Counted from the stretch's first letter, positions 10,611 through 21,334 are shown. The stretch is DNA of 64,000 nucleotides from Leptodontidium sp. MPI-SDFR-AT-0119 (GCA_020726505.1 JAHLEZ010000020.1:1054001-1118000), one strand, 5' to 3'. Notes: generated by a model not told the origin, from the sequence alone. A program made the numbers and translations.

Positions 10611-11579
10611 CGTGATAGCAGGCAACTCTCTTTCGCTCGATTGAAAGGAGAGAAGGTGCTAAGAATCTAATCAGACTTCTTCTTGGGGATACATGATTGA
10701 GAGTTAGATATTGACGAACACTGGAGGATTGCGACGGTTTTGCCCCGTAAGCCCATGTTGAGATCCTCCATTCTCTCTTCTTTGACGTTTAAATCGTCAC
10801 TGGTCTCTTCCTTGACGTTGGCAAGGTCCATACTCTCTTCTGACGTTTAAAGTAGCAGGCAAGTGTTGGACTTTAGACTGTCGTCTATGGGTCAGTACTG
10901 TCTTTGCTGCTGCTGCTGCTGCTTAATTGGCTGCTGACCTTGGTGATATCCTTGCTATTGTGCTTACCAGAGAGCTCGTTGCTCAACCAAGAATCGAACT
11001 TACTGGATCTTAGCTTGGTGTACTTGGACTAGGTGCCTCTTGGCCTCCTGGCCTTGAACTTGTCGAGCTTGAGCTTGCTCAAACCGGCCGTTTCCTTCTG
11101 CTGCCGGAGCCAGATGTTCAAGTTCCTGTGTATCGTGAAGTTCTCTCATCTCCATGAAGATCTAGTATGGGGGCTGAGCATAAATATAAAATGATGTACT
11201 TGAGATTTCTTCGTTGTAAAGATCACATCCACTTATTTGAATGCCGTATTACAGTATCATATCCGAATTATTATCTGACGTACATACCTGTTTGCCATCA
11301 CCTCGGATCTTGTGGTCTCCATTTTTTCGATAGTTTGTTTTGCATTCTCACGTCTAAGCCAATATTTGACCTAACTATTGATGTCGATTTTGGCTTCAAA
11401 GTCATTTCCCAGTCTCAGCATCCACTAAGTGCGGAATGTGAAGAAAAGATCGTCTCAACCTCCGTTTGCGGCAGCTCTTACGAAGTAATGAGTCAGCCAG
11501 CCCTGCTACCGTACACCATCGCCTCTTTTTCATCTCTGGTGACTCCATGTAATCATCCAATAACCCGTATTTCCCAGAC
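10611..11579. other. Gene-poor spacer with short repeats
   Basis: Holds three imperfect copies of a TCTCTTC...TTGACGTT(TAAA) motif between about 10770 and 10850, and a GCT microsatellite at 10905-10923. Plus-strand frames between 11167 and 11670 have no recognisable domain and overlap the start of the next gene in another frame. Confidence 0.45.
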
Positions 11580-12359
11580 ATGTCGATCGTGTTGCACATC
11601 TGGCTTTCTATCATTGAATTACTTGTTATCACTTCGTCAGGCATTTTTATCGTGCTGTATGGCACCGTAGCGTTATGTATCCCAAGCTCTAAAAACGCTG
11701 GAGTCCTCACTGTCACTGTAATCCCTCCTTCCCTTCTCCTGAATTGGCCGCCTTAACACTTACAGTTTGACTTGACAAATTCATCTCAACAACTCCCGAT
11801 CGATGTACAGACTGCGAGCGATATCCTTAAAAACTGCACCTTAGGAACCAAGTATTTCTGTATAGGATATGCCAGTAGTGTCTCCTGTAACGGCTTGCCT
11901 CTAAACTTTTCTGAGCTCTTGTCACGAGCGTTGACTGTTTCGAGCACCACTCCAATCCGAAATACATCTCCTTTTTCACAGAGTCTCAAATATGTCTCTC
12001 GTGGAACCATGGAAAGCCCTTTAATTATTGGGATCATCTCAACCGTGATCTTGGTTGCTTTCTTTCAATACTCGTTCTGGAAGGGAGAGTCAATCTCCAC
12101 TTGCATATTTTGGGGATTGCCTCTAGAGCTGGTGCTGGGTAGCTTGGGGAATGTAATCTGTGTGACATTTTTCACGCTTCCGACGATTGTCCTCTCGGTT
12201 TTGTATTCCACAGCTAGAAATCTGCCATCCGGCATCATTGCGAAGGACGGGAGATTTTTTCATGATTGTATTGTGCTTGTTTGTTTTGCAGTAGCCATGG
12301 CTATTTGTGTGGTTTCAAAGTTCTTACGGAAGTACATACTTCAGCAGGGCAGATACTAA
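11580..12359 (+). CDS. Small membrane protein with Cys-containing ectodomain
   Basis: Two exons, 11580-11717 and 11766-12359, with a 48-nt intron ending CTTACAG. The phases agree and the product is 243 aa. The N-terminus starts MSIVLHIWLSIIELLVI, a signal peptide or signal anchor. An extracellular-type stretch follows with Asn-X-Ser/Thr sites and Cys (TNSSQ, NCTLGTKYFCIGYA, SVSCNG). After it come three hydrophobic segments: SPLIIGIISTVILVAFFQYS, one near LGSLGNVICVTFF and one near IVLVCFAVAMAICVV. The family is not recognised. It probably sits in the plasma membrane or secretory pathway. The first exon was accepted because it supplies an ATG and a membrane segment in frame; without it there is no ATG before the ectodomain. 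Confidence 0.5.
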
Positions 12360-13061
12360 AGTGACGTCGATGTGTGTTGGAATCGCGTTACAGTTAGAAG
12401 GTCATTAACTAATCAAGCGAGGGATTAAATATCATTATTCCTTTCCTGCCACACCCATGCCTTCAATATTTTCATGCTATGCATGCAGCCGCACGAGGAA
12501 TAGGCTAGCGAAGTGCGTATATGTCAAAAATCCCTTTCATATCTATTCATGCAATTCACAGACGCGGTTCCACCTCGATCAGTGACCTAATATTACCCAG
12601 GTACAGTACAGCATCACCCTGTGGTTAGTAAATTGTCAGCCCTCGTGCCAAAGCGAAGGAACTGCCGGACACTGAGGACCTGGGTGCACGCCATATTAGA
12701 CTTATAGTCTTTAGGCTTACGACGGCAGCATTCGAGTGCTTTCAACTTTGGGTTGGACAGTTTGTAGCGAAACTGATTCCGTCAGAAATGGATTATGTGC
12801 GCTGTATTGCTAGCTTGATGAGGCAATTTCGGCCTACCCTGAGCAAGATGCGACAAGGTCCAGAAGTGGCGCACCACCGCTGGGATGAGCACTATATGGA
12901 TTATTTCACATCTTAACTCATCTTGTGTCGTAGCAGTATAAGCAACGACGACTGCGCCTTTCAAACTTTTGTATATTCCACCATCTCGATCGTCCACTCA
13001 ATTGAAGTGGGGAAAACGCGTTCTTTCTCAAGTCGCTGCCCCATTTGTCGAAACCAAACAA
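12360..13061. other. Spacer upstream of the retropepsin-bromodomain gene
   Basis: No clear gene. A 42-codon plus-strand frame at 12788-12916 (MDYVRCIASLMRQFRPTLSK...) is protein-like and could be a short upstream ORF or a missed 5' exon, but no convincing donor site joins it to the next gene. The frame of the next gene is open from 12969 but has no ATG before 13062. Confidence 0.35.
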
Positions 13062-14852
13062 ATGCAGTCCATTAGTGACGCCGCGACTGTAAATCGGGGG
13101 TCCGGAGGAGTCAAACGTGCTGCTTCGCCTAGAACCAGTTCTGCCAAAAACGGAGATCGGTACTCCAAACGCCTACAAGTAACTCATCCAAGGCGATATT
13201 CGAACAACCAGGATACCAATAGTGCCTCTTCGAAAGGTGATCCTTCTATTACCAGGGGTGATACTGGACATCAAGATGTTAGGATTGCAAGTGAGGCGCC
13301 TGCACCAAATTACGAGAGGTTGAATTGGAGAGATCCCAAGCCACAAGACAGACTTCACAGGTTCTCCACCAAGGCTTCGATAGAGACACCAATGGGAGTC
13401 ACTGAGCTTGAAAGGATTCATGTTGACGACAGATGTCCATTCAACCTTGTTCCCTGGTCGTTGGCTACAAATCTCAACCTGATGCTATATCCTGGCAAGA
13501 CCCTAGCAGTCACGATTGCCCGACATTCGATTCAGACCAACCAGTACTCCCAGTTCGCTATCCGAGTAGCGGGACAGAAAACGACGATTGATACGATAGT
13601 GATTCCTGGACTCCAAACGATCCTGCTCGGCCGTGATTGGATAAATACTGTTCACTTGCTAAGCGACTTCAGGAATCAGAATTATTACATCCCCGTTCAT
13701 CTCGCTGTCGAAGTTTTCGAGGAAGCGTTTCTCGATACTTTCGACACCAAAGATGTTAAGCCAGCTGAGATGGTAACGTCTGGTGAGATATCTGAAGAGC
13801 TGGAAGACGAGGGCGTTCGCAAAGCCGAGTACAGTTCACCTGGCAATCGGACCATGCTCGACGACAACCTATTATCGGAGAGCGAGTCCTCATTCCACGA
13901 TGGTACCCGATATCATAAACCCTCACCTGTTGAAACTCTATCTGACGGGGAAACGTCTAGTGGAGAGCCTCATATTTCTAGACCAAGTGATGAGATTCAT
14001 GACACGGATGACGATCGGGATCATCATGAGGACGATGGATATGATGGAGATGATGGAGATGATAGGTCTTGTGGCTTTGATGAGATTCATCAGAGCAACG
14101 AAGGAAAAGTATATGATGAGTGTGATGGATGTGAAGAATGTAATCTGTATAATCCTTGTGAAGGATATGAGGAGTGCGAGGGCGATGAGGAGTTTGAAGA
14201 GCTTGGGACCGAGGCGGAAGAGACTGATTTCAGCCTACAAGACCCCAGGGAACAACAAACGCACCCCGAAAGTTTCGACGATGTCGAGCAGACAATAGAA
14301 GCTCATCTTCAACAGTCAAAGTCCATAGAGGAACCAGTAAGTGCAGCCACCTGACTTTATACCCGGATAATGAACTTTGTGTTATCATAGGTACACAGTT
14401 CCTCACGTATAGTCAGCCACGAACAATCTGCTATGGCCAGCCCCAGAGACTCTCACTTAGATGGACTTCGGGCTCCTATCACAAAGCACCAATCCAAAGA
14501 AATTGCAAGTATCTTGAACTATATCAGTCAGACTCCCGCAGGCCAGAGCTTCAAAGCACCGGTCGAACAACTATGGCCTGAATATGCAGGCGCTTATGCT
14601 GCAAAGGTCGCCAACCCAATCGACCTTGGCACTATTCGAGCGAAGGTGAAGGACAATATGTACTCTTCTATGGATGATTTCAGAGCCGATGTTGCTCTAC
14701 TCCACCAAAATAGTGTCGACTTCAACGGTGTTGATCACATCATCACGAGCACTGCTCTTGAGGTCCGAGACACGATCCTTACTGCGCTAAGTGATCTGGA
14801 GGAAGGCAAATACAGCATGTTCAGATCCTCAACTAGATTTCCAGGTTTATAG
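13062..14852 (+). CDS. Retropepsin-like, acidic-region and bromodomain fusion protein
   Basis: Two exons, 13062-14336 and 14391-14852, with a 54-nt intron (GTAAGT...ATCATAG). The frame is kept and gives about 578 aa. Residues 1-115 are basic and Ser-rich. Residues about 115-205 look like a retroviral-type aspartyl protease fold: HVDDRCPFNLVPWSLA at the catalytic-loop position, then TILLGRDWI, the usual second signature. The DTG/DSG triad is replaced by DDR, so activity is doubtful. Residues about 320-400 are very acidic (Asp/Glu with Cys). The second exon is a bromodomain: PIDLGTIRAKVKDNMYSS, a helix, then NSVDFNGVDH with the acetyl-lysine-binding Asn position kept. A chromatin-reader role is inferred. 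A RIP-degraded transposon begins just after the stop, so the original C-terminus may have been cut off. Confidence 0.6.
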
Positions 14853-15294
14853 TATAGATTAACTACTACCTAAAAGGTCCTCCTTTCCTTAATTTAACCT
14901 TTTTAAGCCTCTGAAGCATTATATTAATAAATCGTTTTAATCGTTTTAATAGAAATCTCGTTTTCTTAGATATCTAATATAGCTGTTTTTAAATCCCTAA
15001 GTACCTAACTATTGTAAGGATTCCTATTCCCTAGCCTTTGTTTTAAAATCCTCTAAATATTCTTAATCGGATTAAGGTCTAGCGAGTAAAGAGGCCAATC
15101 GATTAAGTAAATATAATATTTCAGGCGTATAATATTACACAATCTATGATTTTACTGAGTATCTATCTTTCCGTAAACCGTACTATTATCTTCCACGCAA
15201 AAGAAATCACCTGGCTGCTCGAATATCTCTTTTAACGGGCGCCTAAGGATCTAATTAGCGTACTTCTTTTATGTAAACCTCTTTTCCTCTCCTT

Positions 15295-15596
15295 TGTTAC
15301 GGCTGGCCAGAGGTTGATACGGCGAGTTGACTCAAGCTTTGTATTTGGACCTAAGGCTACGCTCAGAATCGAGAAGAAAAGACAAGGAGGAAAGGAGAGC
15401 TCTCCGTAAGGGGGAGCTCGAGTATAAATACATGAAGGGCCCTCCTAATGGGGCCTAGCGTAGTCGAGTGCCATTCACGTCAACATGTCGCAGGCTCGCC
15501 TCCTAGTCTTCCCTATTGGGCTTAGCGCCGTCGCATAGCCAGCGATGCTACGAGCCTATGTCGGTTAGAATACGAGGCGCATCGTAGGTCGTAACA
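15295..15596 (+). repeat. Solo LTR 1 of an LTR retrotransposon, with TCCTT target duplication
   Basis: A 302-bp unit beginning TGTTACGGCTGG and ending GGTCGTAACA. It is flanked on both sides by TCCTT (15290-15294 and 15597-15601). It contains a TATA-like GAGTATAAATACA. No internal retrotransposon sequence is attached, so it is a solo LTR left by recombination inside the Tc1 element. Orientation is assigned from the TATA-like box. Confidence 0.85.
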
Positions 15597-15789
15597 TCCT
15601 TCGTATAAGCAAAAGTATATCCTCGATTTATATCCGTAACTAATTGCTGACTACGCTATAACTGATTTATGACCCGAGTAGAACGTGAATTAAATGCAAT
15701 TAAGTCTTCTTCTTTTCTCTCGTTTACGAAGGACTTTCCGTCTACGAAGGATATTTATACGAGTAATCGTTTCGTCTATAAACCTTCCT

Positions 15790-16044
15790 TGTTACGGCTG
15801 GCGATAGGTTGATACGGCGGGTTGACTCAAGCTTGTATTTGGGCCTAAAGCTACGCTCAGAATCGAGAAGAAAAGACAAGGAGAAAAGGAGAGCTCTCTG
15901 TAAGAGAGAGCTCGAGTATAAATACAGGAGGTGGCGCCTCGATCGAGGCTAGCGCAGTCGCCACCTAGTCCTCCCAATTAGGCCTAGCGCCGTCGCTAGC
16001 CAGTCGCCCGCTATTCACCCAACAGGTGGTTACGGGTCGTAACA
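15790..16044 (+). repeat. Solo LTR 2 of the same family, with TTCCT target duplication
   Basis: A 255-bp unit with the same TGTTACGGCTGG start and GGTCGTAACA end as solo LTR 1 and long blocks of identity (GGTTGATACGGCG..., GAGCTC...GAGTATAAATACA). It is flanked by TTCCT at 15785-15789 and 16045-16049. The different target duplication shows an independent insertion into the same Tc1 relic, not a duplication of the first. It is shorter than LTR 1 by about 47 bp in the part after the TATA-like box. Confidence 0.85.
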
Positions 16045-16569
16045 TTCCTCGTCGCTAGTATTTTTTCGTTCGGTCCTAATTAGTAATAACGAAGCTCTAA
16101 CGCTTGAGCTTATTCGCTTTTGATATAAAAGGCTTATAATCAGGAGCGTAATAGTAGTAGCCGTATCGTTCAAAGGCTCAGAGAGTAATATTTGCATAAT
16201 TAAGGTAGAATTTGTTACGAATTTATCGTAAAGAAAAGTTCGGCGATCGTAGTAGCTTGTACACCACTTAATTATCTCTTGAACTTACTCGTTAGAGATT
16301 TTCGGAGGAGCTCTAAGAGGCTTTGCTAATCGATCATGTATATTAATGAAATATCGTGCTAAAGAACGAGGGATACTAAGCTTACGAGCGGCTCCTTTAA
16401 CTAAGTAGTCTTTAGCTAAGAGGTTTTTGAATCACACACGAGTTAATGTATTATGTGTCCACGCCATTGTCTTAATGATTTACCAGTACTAAATAAAGTG
16501 AGAGAGTTATTTTTATAGTATTAAGGGCATAGGTTTTATGAATTTCAATAATGCTTACCGCCTTACAAG

Positions 16570-16604
16570 GGGGGCGAGACCCACTGGTAACCCCCTTCCG
16601 TACT
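16570..16604. repeat. Single end of the MITE family found at 39.2 kb
   Basis: GGCGAGACCCACTGGTAAC followed by CCCCTTCCGTAC closely matches the 33-nt terminal inverted repeat of the element at 39161-39324. No partner repeat is seen nearby, so this is a fragment or solo end. Confidence 0.6.
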
Positions 16605-16669
16605 GATCCACGTGGCGACGTCGTGTGTCACAGCGCGCCTTGGTTGCGATAAGGCTGATAACGTCCATC

Positions 16670-17090
16670 CCTGCGTAGCGGAAAACCCTACGTGCCGGAA
16701 AAATTAGCCGGTACATCGACTTCAAGCATCATAAAACCTACGCACAATGCAATATCTCTTATAATTTTTTGTAGACTACATTCCGTGGCTACTCCCGAAT
16801 AACCTAAAAGCTTTCGAATGAAAAAATTACATTCGCGTCGTCGCCTTACGTTTGATTTGCAAAGAGTCTCCTTTTATATCGTAATAGACTTCCTCCACTA
16901 CTACTGCACCACTAAGCTTGCACTATCTCTAAAACTCATTGAAGGGTCTCAGTCGAGTTCTTTGACCTTCCCACTATGCGGGAGATTGTCAACAGCCTTG
17001 TGGCGGCTGTGGCGTGCAGATTTATGCAAGATCGCCACGCGGGTCGGTATCTCGGACCGAAGCGAGTCACGAGCTTCGTGGGGAAAGGCC
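16670..17090 (+). repeat. Dispersed repeat family R1, copy 1
   Basis: About 420 bp that recur at 30238-30660 with many substitutions, starting near AACGTCCATCCCTGCGTAGC. A third, partial copy is inverted at 30085-30228. One frame is conserved in all three copies: REIVNSLVAAVACRF followed by a conserved QD-H-G core, so the repeat probably carries or derives from a coding element. In this copy the frame starting at 16976 remains open for 67 codons. The element class is unknown. Confidence 0.65.
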
Positions 17091-17427
17091 CCGCACACCC
17101 CACAGTGCTTCTGCAATTTGAGTCGTTGTGCCTTAGGCACAAAGGTCAGCAGCGACTGGAGGGGGCTTACGCCACATAGCTTAGTCAATAGCTGGGTTAA
17201 GTTACCCGACTCCGGACCTGTTGCCCAATTCCTACTCCGGATGGTCACGTTAATATATGGTCAGAGGCACCTCATCAAAAGCTCAAACACTCACGGTCAG
17301 TGCCTTCAAAGATACGGTTCTTCAGCTTTTTTATTTGCTCAACAAATATTTCCAACACTGTGATACGCATTAAAATTTATTAAATTTACTGATCTTCAGT
17401 ATTTTAGATTAGCAATACAGCCTCCTC

Positions 17428-19965
17428 TTACTCAGCCTTCCATGTATTTAAAGCTTTGCAGGATGAAATAGAATCTAGATGATTAAGTCCCAAGACACGT
17501 TTCCGAAACCGTACACACTCTTCCATAAGTTTTACAGCTTCAGTTTCTTTGCCGCTGCTTTTCCACGTCCACGCTAGGTTGGCCATGCTGTTCAGCGTGG
17601 AAGGATGGTCGGCGCCGAGTTTCTTCTTACTCTTCTCCATCACTTGCACAAACAGCTCTTCCGCAGCGTCCCACCGGCCTTGATTCCGGTACGTCGCCGC
17701 TAGGTTGGCCATGCTGATCAGCGTGGAAGGATGGTCGGCGCCGAGTTTCTTCTTACTCTTCTCCATCACTTGCACAAACAGCTCTTCGGCAGCGTCCCAC
17801 CGGCCTTGATTCCAGTACGTCGACGCTAGGTTGGCCATGCTGATCAGCGTGTCTGGATGGTCGGCGCCGAGTTTCTTCTTCCGAGTCTTCATCACTTGCA
17901 CAAACAGCTCTTCGGCAGCGTCCCACCGGCCTTGATTCCAGTACGTCGACGCTAGGTTGGCCATGCTGATCAGCGTGTCTGGATGGTCGGCGCCGAGTTT
18001 CTTCTTCCGAGTCTTCATCACTTGCACAAACAGCTCTTCGGCAGCGTCCCACCGGCCTTGATTCCAGTACGTCGACGCTAGGTTGGCCATGCTGGTCAGC
18101 GTGTCTGGATGGTCGGCGCCGAGTTTCTTCTTCCGAGTCTTCATCACTTGCACAAACAGCTCTTCAGCAACGTCCCACCGGCCATTCAGGCTATACACCA
18201 AGCCCATCATTGTCATCCCAGCTAGCGTGTCGTTGTGCTCACTGCCGAGAATCTCCATTCGAACTTTCATTGCCTGGATCGACATAGCCTCTGCTTCCAC
18301 ACCTTTTCCTATTCTCCAAGCATACCATGCTGCGTTGTACAATACTGAAGCCCAGTCTAATAGAGAGTCTTGTTCCTTTGGCTCCTGTGCTGCTGCTGAT
18401 TCCGCGTGTGGGAAAAGTTCTTGGCACCTGGCCCAGTTCTCGTATTCTCCCGTGGGGAACTCGTCAGAAAGTATCTTACAATAGTGTTGCCTCCATCTTT
18501 CTAGATCTCCCTTTGCTTCTAGCCACGTTCTCATTGCTAGCTGCACGAGTGCGTGCATTTCAAATACTGACTGGATCTCAGAGACAGAGATAAACGCGTA
18601 ATTTCTCAACACAAGCAAGTCGTCCTCAAATGTATTACCACGCCTATTATTCTTCTCATCTCGTTCATGGCCTTCACGATCGACTCTCTTGCGATGAAAG
18701 AGGCGTGCTAGACGCTGGACTGGTCGGGACCGTATTCTCTGCTGATTCTTTTCTTTGACTGGGTTGGAACTCTCAGTTTCAACTCGATTACGAACCAGCC
18801 CCTCAGGAATCCCTTGCCGGTCAAACAGACTCATTAGAGACAGCAGGTCAGCTGCCGATGGCCTGCTTTGACGTATGTGCTCGAATGATATGTGCCATGT
18901 GATGATGATAGAGTTCTTAGCCTCTCGGTCTCGTCGAAGATGTCCGGCTTTATTGTCTAAGAGACTTGTCTTCTCGCGGTCGCTTTTCCGAAACTTGTCT
19001 AGGTATTCCGACACTGAACACCTCGGCGCTCTTTGGGAAATATATGCCGCTGCTTGGACGATAGCAAGCGGCATGCATTCAAGCACTGCTGCTAAGTCAC
19101 TGATGTTACTGTTCTTGCCGTCGGTGTCGCTGTCCTCTTGCATCCTGAGCTTCTTTTCAAGTAGTGCTACTGCGTCGACCTTGTCCATAGGCTCCACTGC
19201 AATCAGGCTGTTATCTTCCACAAGCTGCAACGCCGCCAGCTTAGTCCTTGTGGTGATGATAATCGTCCCGTTCTGGCATTGCGGAAGGTAGGAGACAAGC
19301 GGTCGTAAGTTCCCACTGGTTATGCCGTTCGTTTGCGTATCCTGACCGGTGCTTTGCGCCTTGAGGAGAAAGCCAGCATCATCCACATTGTCAAGTATAA
19401 GAGCCCACTTCCCCTTCTTTTCGTCGCACAGCCAGTCGTGCACTAGCTGGAAAATATTGGCCGTTGGACTCTGCCGCCCTGGGATCTTGACACGGTCTGC
19501 AATGTCTCGAAAGCTCTGCTCAAACCGGGTGGCATTGCTCGCGTGGGCCCAGAACACCCATGTTTCCGGCGAGCGATCTCGAGTTCGATAGGCGTATTCG
19601 ATAGCGAGTTGCGATTTGCTTTACAGCAATTAGCCACAAGTGTTAACCAAAGGGTTTGCGCTTACCCGACGCCGTCCAAGCCAACGAGCGCGGTCCGAGA
19701 TCCTGAAACGGCGCATTTCTGGTGCATCTGATCGAGTATCCCTCGCTCGACGAAGTCTGTATCGCGACTAAAGGGTATAACGATTGACGGGTTCGGTGGA
19801 GTCTCTGGTCGTTCTGCGGGTGGGGACGTCATTAGCGTGGGGTCAGCTTGGAGCTTGCGACTTACCAGGAGGGGCATGGTGGTGGAACTGAGTATTGACG
19901 GGACCGTTGAATATTCCACCTTGGAGGCCGGAGTTGCCCTCACTAAAAGATATCGTGGTTGCCAT
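17428..19965 (-). CDS. NLR: N-terminal sigma-like amyloid motif, NB-ARC, TPR repeats
   Basis: Three exons on the minus strand: 19965-19866, 19813-19666 and 19618-17428, with introns of 52 and 47 nt. Phases agree and the product is 812 aa. Residues 3-27 begin TTISFSEGNSGLQGG, a Gly/Asn-rich motif matched at the C-terminus of the divergent neighbour. The NB-ARC domain follows: P-loop GLDGVGKSQLA at about residue 80 (built across an intron), Walker B WALILDNVDD, GTIIITTRTK, the GLPL-like CMPLAIVQAAAYI, and an MHD-like MHALVQLA. From about residue 530 there are seven 42-residue TPR units of the kinesin-light-chain type, several nearly identical. The protein is a cytosolic STAND receptor. It is inferred to sense a ligand through the TPRs and to template amyloid folding of its partner. 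The ATG gives exactly the motif-bearing N-terminus. Confidence 0.85.
17540..18190 (-). repeat. 126-bp tandem repeats encoding near-identical TPRs
   Basis: Five consecutive 126-bp units, with weaker flanking ones, encode MK.RKKKLGADHPDTL and SMANLASTYWNQGRWDAAEE. Three central units are almost identical in DNA as well as protein. This points to recent unequal exchange or gene conversion within the gene and to length polymorphism between strains. Confidence 0.85.
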
Positions 19966-20094
19966 TACAGAGGTTTTGCGACGGAGTGTTGATAGCAGCT
20001 GAGTGTGTCGATGTCGTTGGCCATCCTTCAGCCGCAACGACGTGCGGCTACCCAGGTCTCCGTTCACGCCTGCTTCTGTTCTCAACAACCACAA
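19966..20094. promoter_or_regulatory. 129-bp bidirectional promoter of the NLR/effector pair
   Basis: The only sequence between the two divergent start codons. Such a short shared promoter fits co-expression of the receptor and its effector. No TATA box or clear operator is visible. Confidence 0.6.
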
Positions 20095-20976
20095 ATGGCG
20101 GATCCTCTCAGCATTACCGCGAGTGTCGTCGGTATCATTGTACCAGCCTTGCACGGCACACGACTACTACTAGGAGATCTGCAGCAGCTCAGCGATGCAC
20201 CTAAAACCATCAAGCGTCTGACTAATGACGTCCAGTCAGTTCATACAACACTGGAATTGCTCCGGGGAGTAAAAGACGGAGATTGGAAGTCACTTGGCCA
20301 AAAAGTCGCGGAGCAGTCAAAGGCGACGATCAGTAGCTGCACGCAAGCTTGCGACCTTTTCAGAGCCGATCTACAAAAGTGGACAAGACACTCCGAAGAT
20401 GGGAGGCTAACGTGGCTGGACCGAGCAAATGTGGGATTCTTCAAGAAAGGCCAAGCCAAGGCTATGTCGGACCAGCTTCAAAGCTGTAAGCTAGCTATTA
20501 ATCTCATCGTTGGTGTTGCAACCTTGTAAGTAATTCTGCCTATGTAGTTATAGGGCTGACCTTCCTACAGATATAGTTCTGTCCGCAATAATCACGTCAC
20601 GGAGGAGATAAAGAAGACGATATCTGTAAAGCAGAATGAGGTTAATGGTGCCATCACCAAGGCAGATCGACAGCTGGTAGTGTTAGAGAACAAGCTTGAA
20701 GAGATGAACCTTAGTAGCGGTGATGACAACGACACGGCTGGATCCAGTCAGGGCAAAGTTGAAGTAATGCGACAACTTGAGGAGGAACTCAAAGGGGCGA
20801 AAGCGACACGGAAGCTGCTGAACGAGCTACTGTCTAAGTCGCAGGAAGAGGCTATTGCGAAGGCCGTACAGAGTCAGAACGGTTCAATCACAGTGAGCTT
20901 TGGTGCTCAGAATTCGGGCTTCCAAGCTGGGAACATCAACGGGACAGTTAGTGGAATGACTTTTGGAGGAAAATAA
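20095..20976 (+). CDS. SesA/Helo-like effector with C-terminal sigma-like amyloid motif
   Basis: Two exons, 20095-20525 and 20571-20976, with a 45-nt intron (GTAAGT...CCTACAG). The frame is kept and gives 278 aa. Residues 1-150 start MADPLSITASVVGIIVPALH and run as amphipathic helices. This is the fungal STAND N-terminal domain type (Helo-like/SesA), which is related to the HET-S HeLo fold that targets membranes. Residues about 165-240 are charged and probably a coiled coil. The last 30 residues include TVSFGAQNSGFQAGNINGTV, matching the start of the divergent NLR (shared pattern T-SF---NSG-Q-G--NG-V). Known relatives with this arrangement are executors switched on by amyloid templating from the NLR. 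Cell-death activity is inferred and not shown by the sequence. Confidence 0.8.
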
Positions 20977-21334
20977 ATATATGAAAACATGAAAAAGGCG
21001 ACTGTTACGTTTCTTGATTGAAATGGTGACAATTTTTGTGCTTCAACAAGTCCATAGATTTTCAGTCAGAATGTTTATGCTCACAACAACATCCTAGATA
21101 GAGCCGAATCTTCCAGATTAGCGGTATGCCCTCCTGCTGAAATAACTAACGTCGTAGGTTGCAGTGACCGTTCTGCGTTCGCAATACTTGAACGTTCGAA
21201 GTTACCAAGATCACAAAAAGTGTGGCGTTCTTCTAGAAGTTTCCATGCACAGCCACAGGCCCGCTACGAGCCGCACTTGGAGTCGCACTTCATCGTAGTT
21301 CTTCCATCCCTACATCACAATAAGGTTGTGCTTC
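20977..21334. other. Spacer between the effector gene and the transposase
   Basis: No gene seen. The 5' end of the pogo/Fot1-type element must lie here, but I could not pair a terminal inverted repeat with the downstream side. Confidence 0.3.

Larger units (their letters stand above)
14870..16500 (-). mobile_element. RIP-degraded Tc1/mariner (Impala-like) transposon
   Basis: AT-rich sequence on the minus strand that once encoded a Tc1-type transposase. Near the 5' end (about 16465-16210) it reads MAWTHNTL...AARKLSIPRSLARYF, a helix-turn-helix recognition region, followed by a segment with YYDRRTFLYDKF. Near the 3' end (about 15105-15030) it reads DWPLYSLDLNPIKNI-stop-RILK, the C-terminal catalytic signature of Tc1/mariner transposases, with the conserved Trp turned into TAG. 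Many other in-frame TAG/TAA codons are present. Terminal inverted repeats could not be delimited, so both ends are approximate. Two solo LTRs are inserted in it. It abuts the end of the bromodomain gene. Confidence 0.75.

Noticed and set aside
10905..10923. GCT repeat as a polyglutamine/polyalanine coding tract
   Set aside because: No open gene frame surrounds it, so it is treated as a non-coding microsatellite.
15290..16049. One full LTR retrotransposon with 5' and 3' LTRs
   Set aside because: The interval between the two units is only 193 bp of Tc1 sequence, and each unit has its own target duplication, so they are two solo LTRs.
17753..18052. Open minus-strand frame in the TPR repeat region
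   Set aside because: It is a shadow of the NLR repeats; its own repeats mirror the 126-bp period and have no independent features.
18875..19291. Ser-rich plus-strand frame of 138 codons
   Set aside because: Antisense to the NB-ARC exon, which has clear motifs; composition is typical of a reverse-complement shadow.
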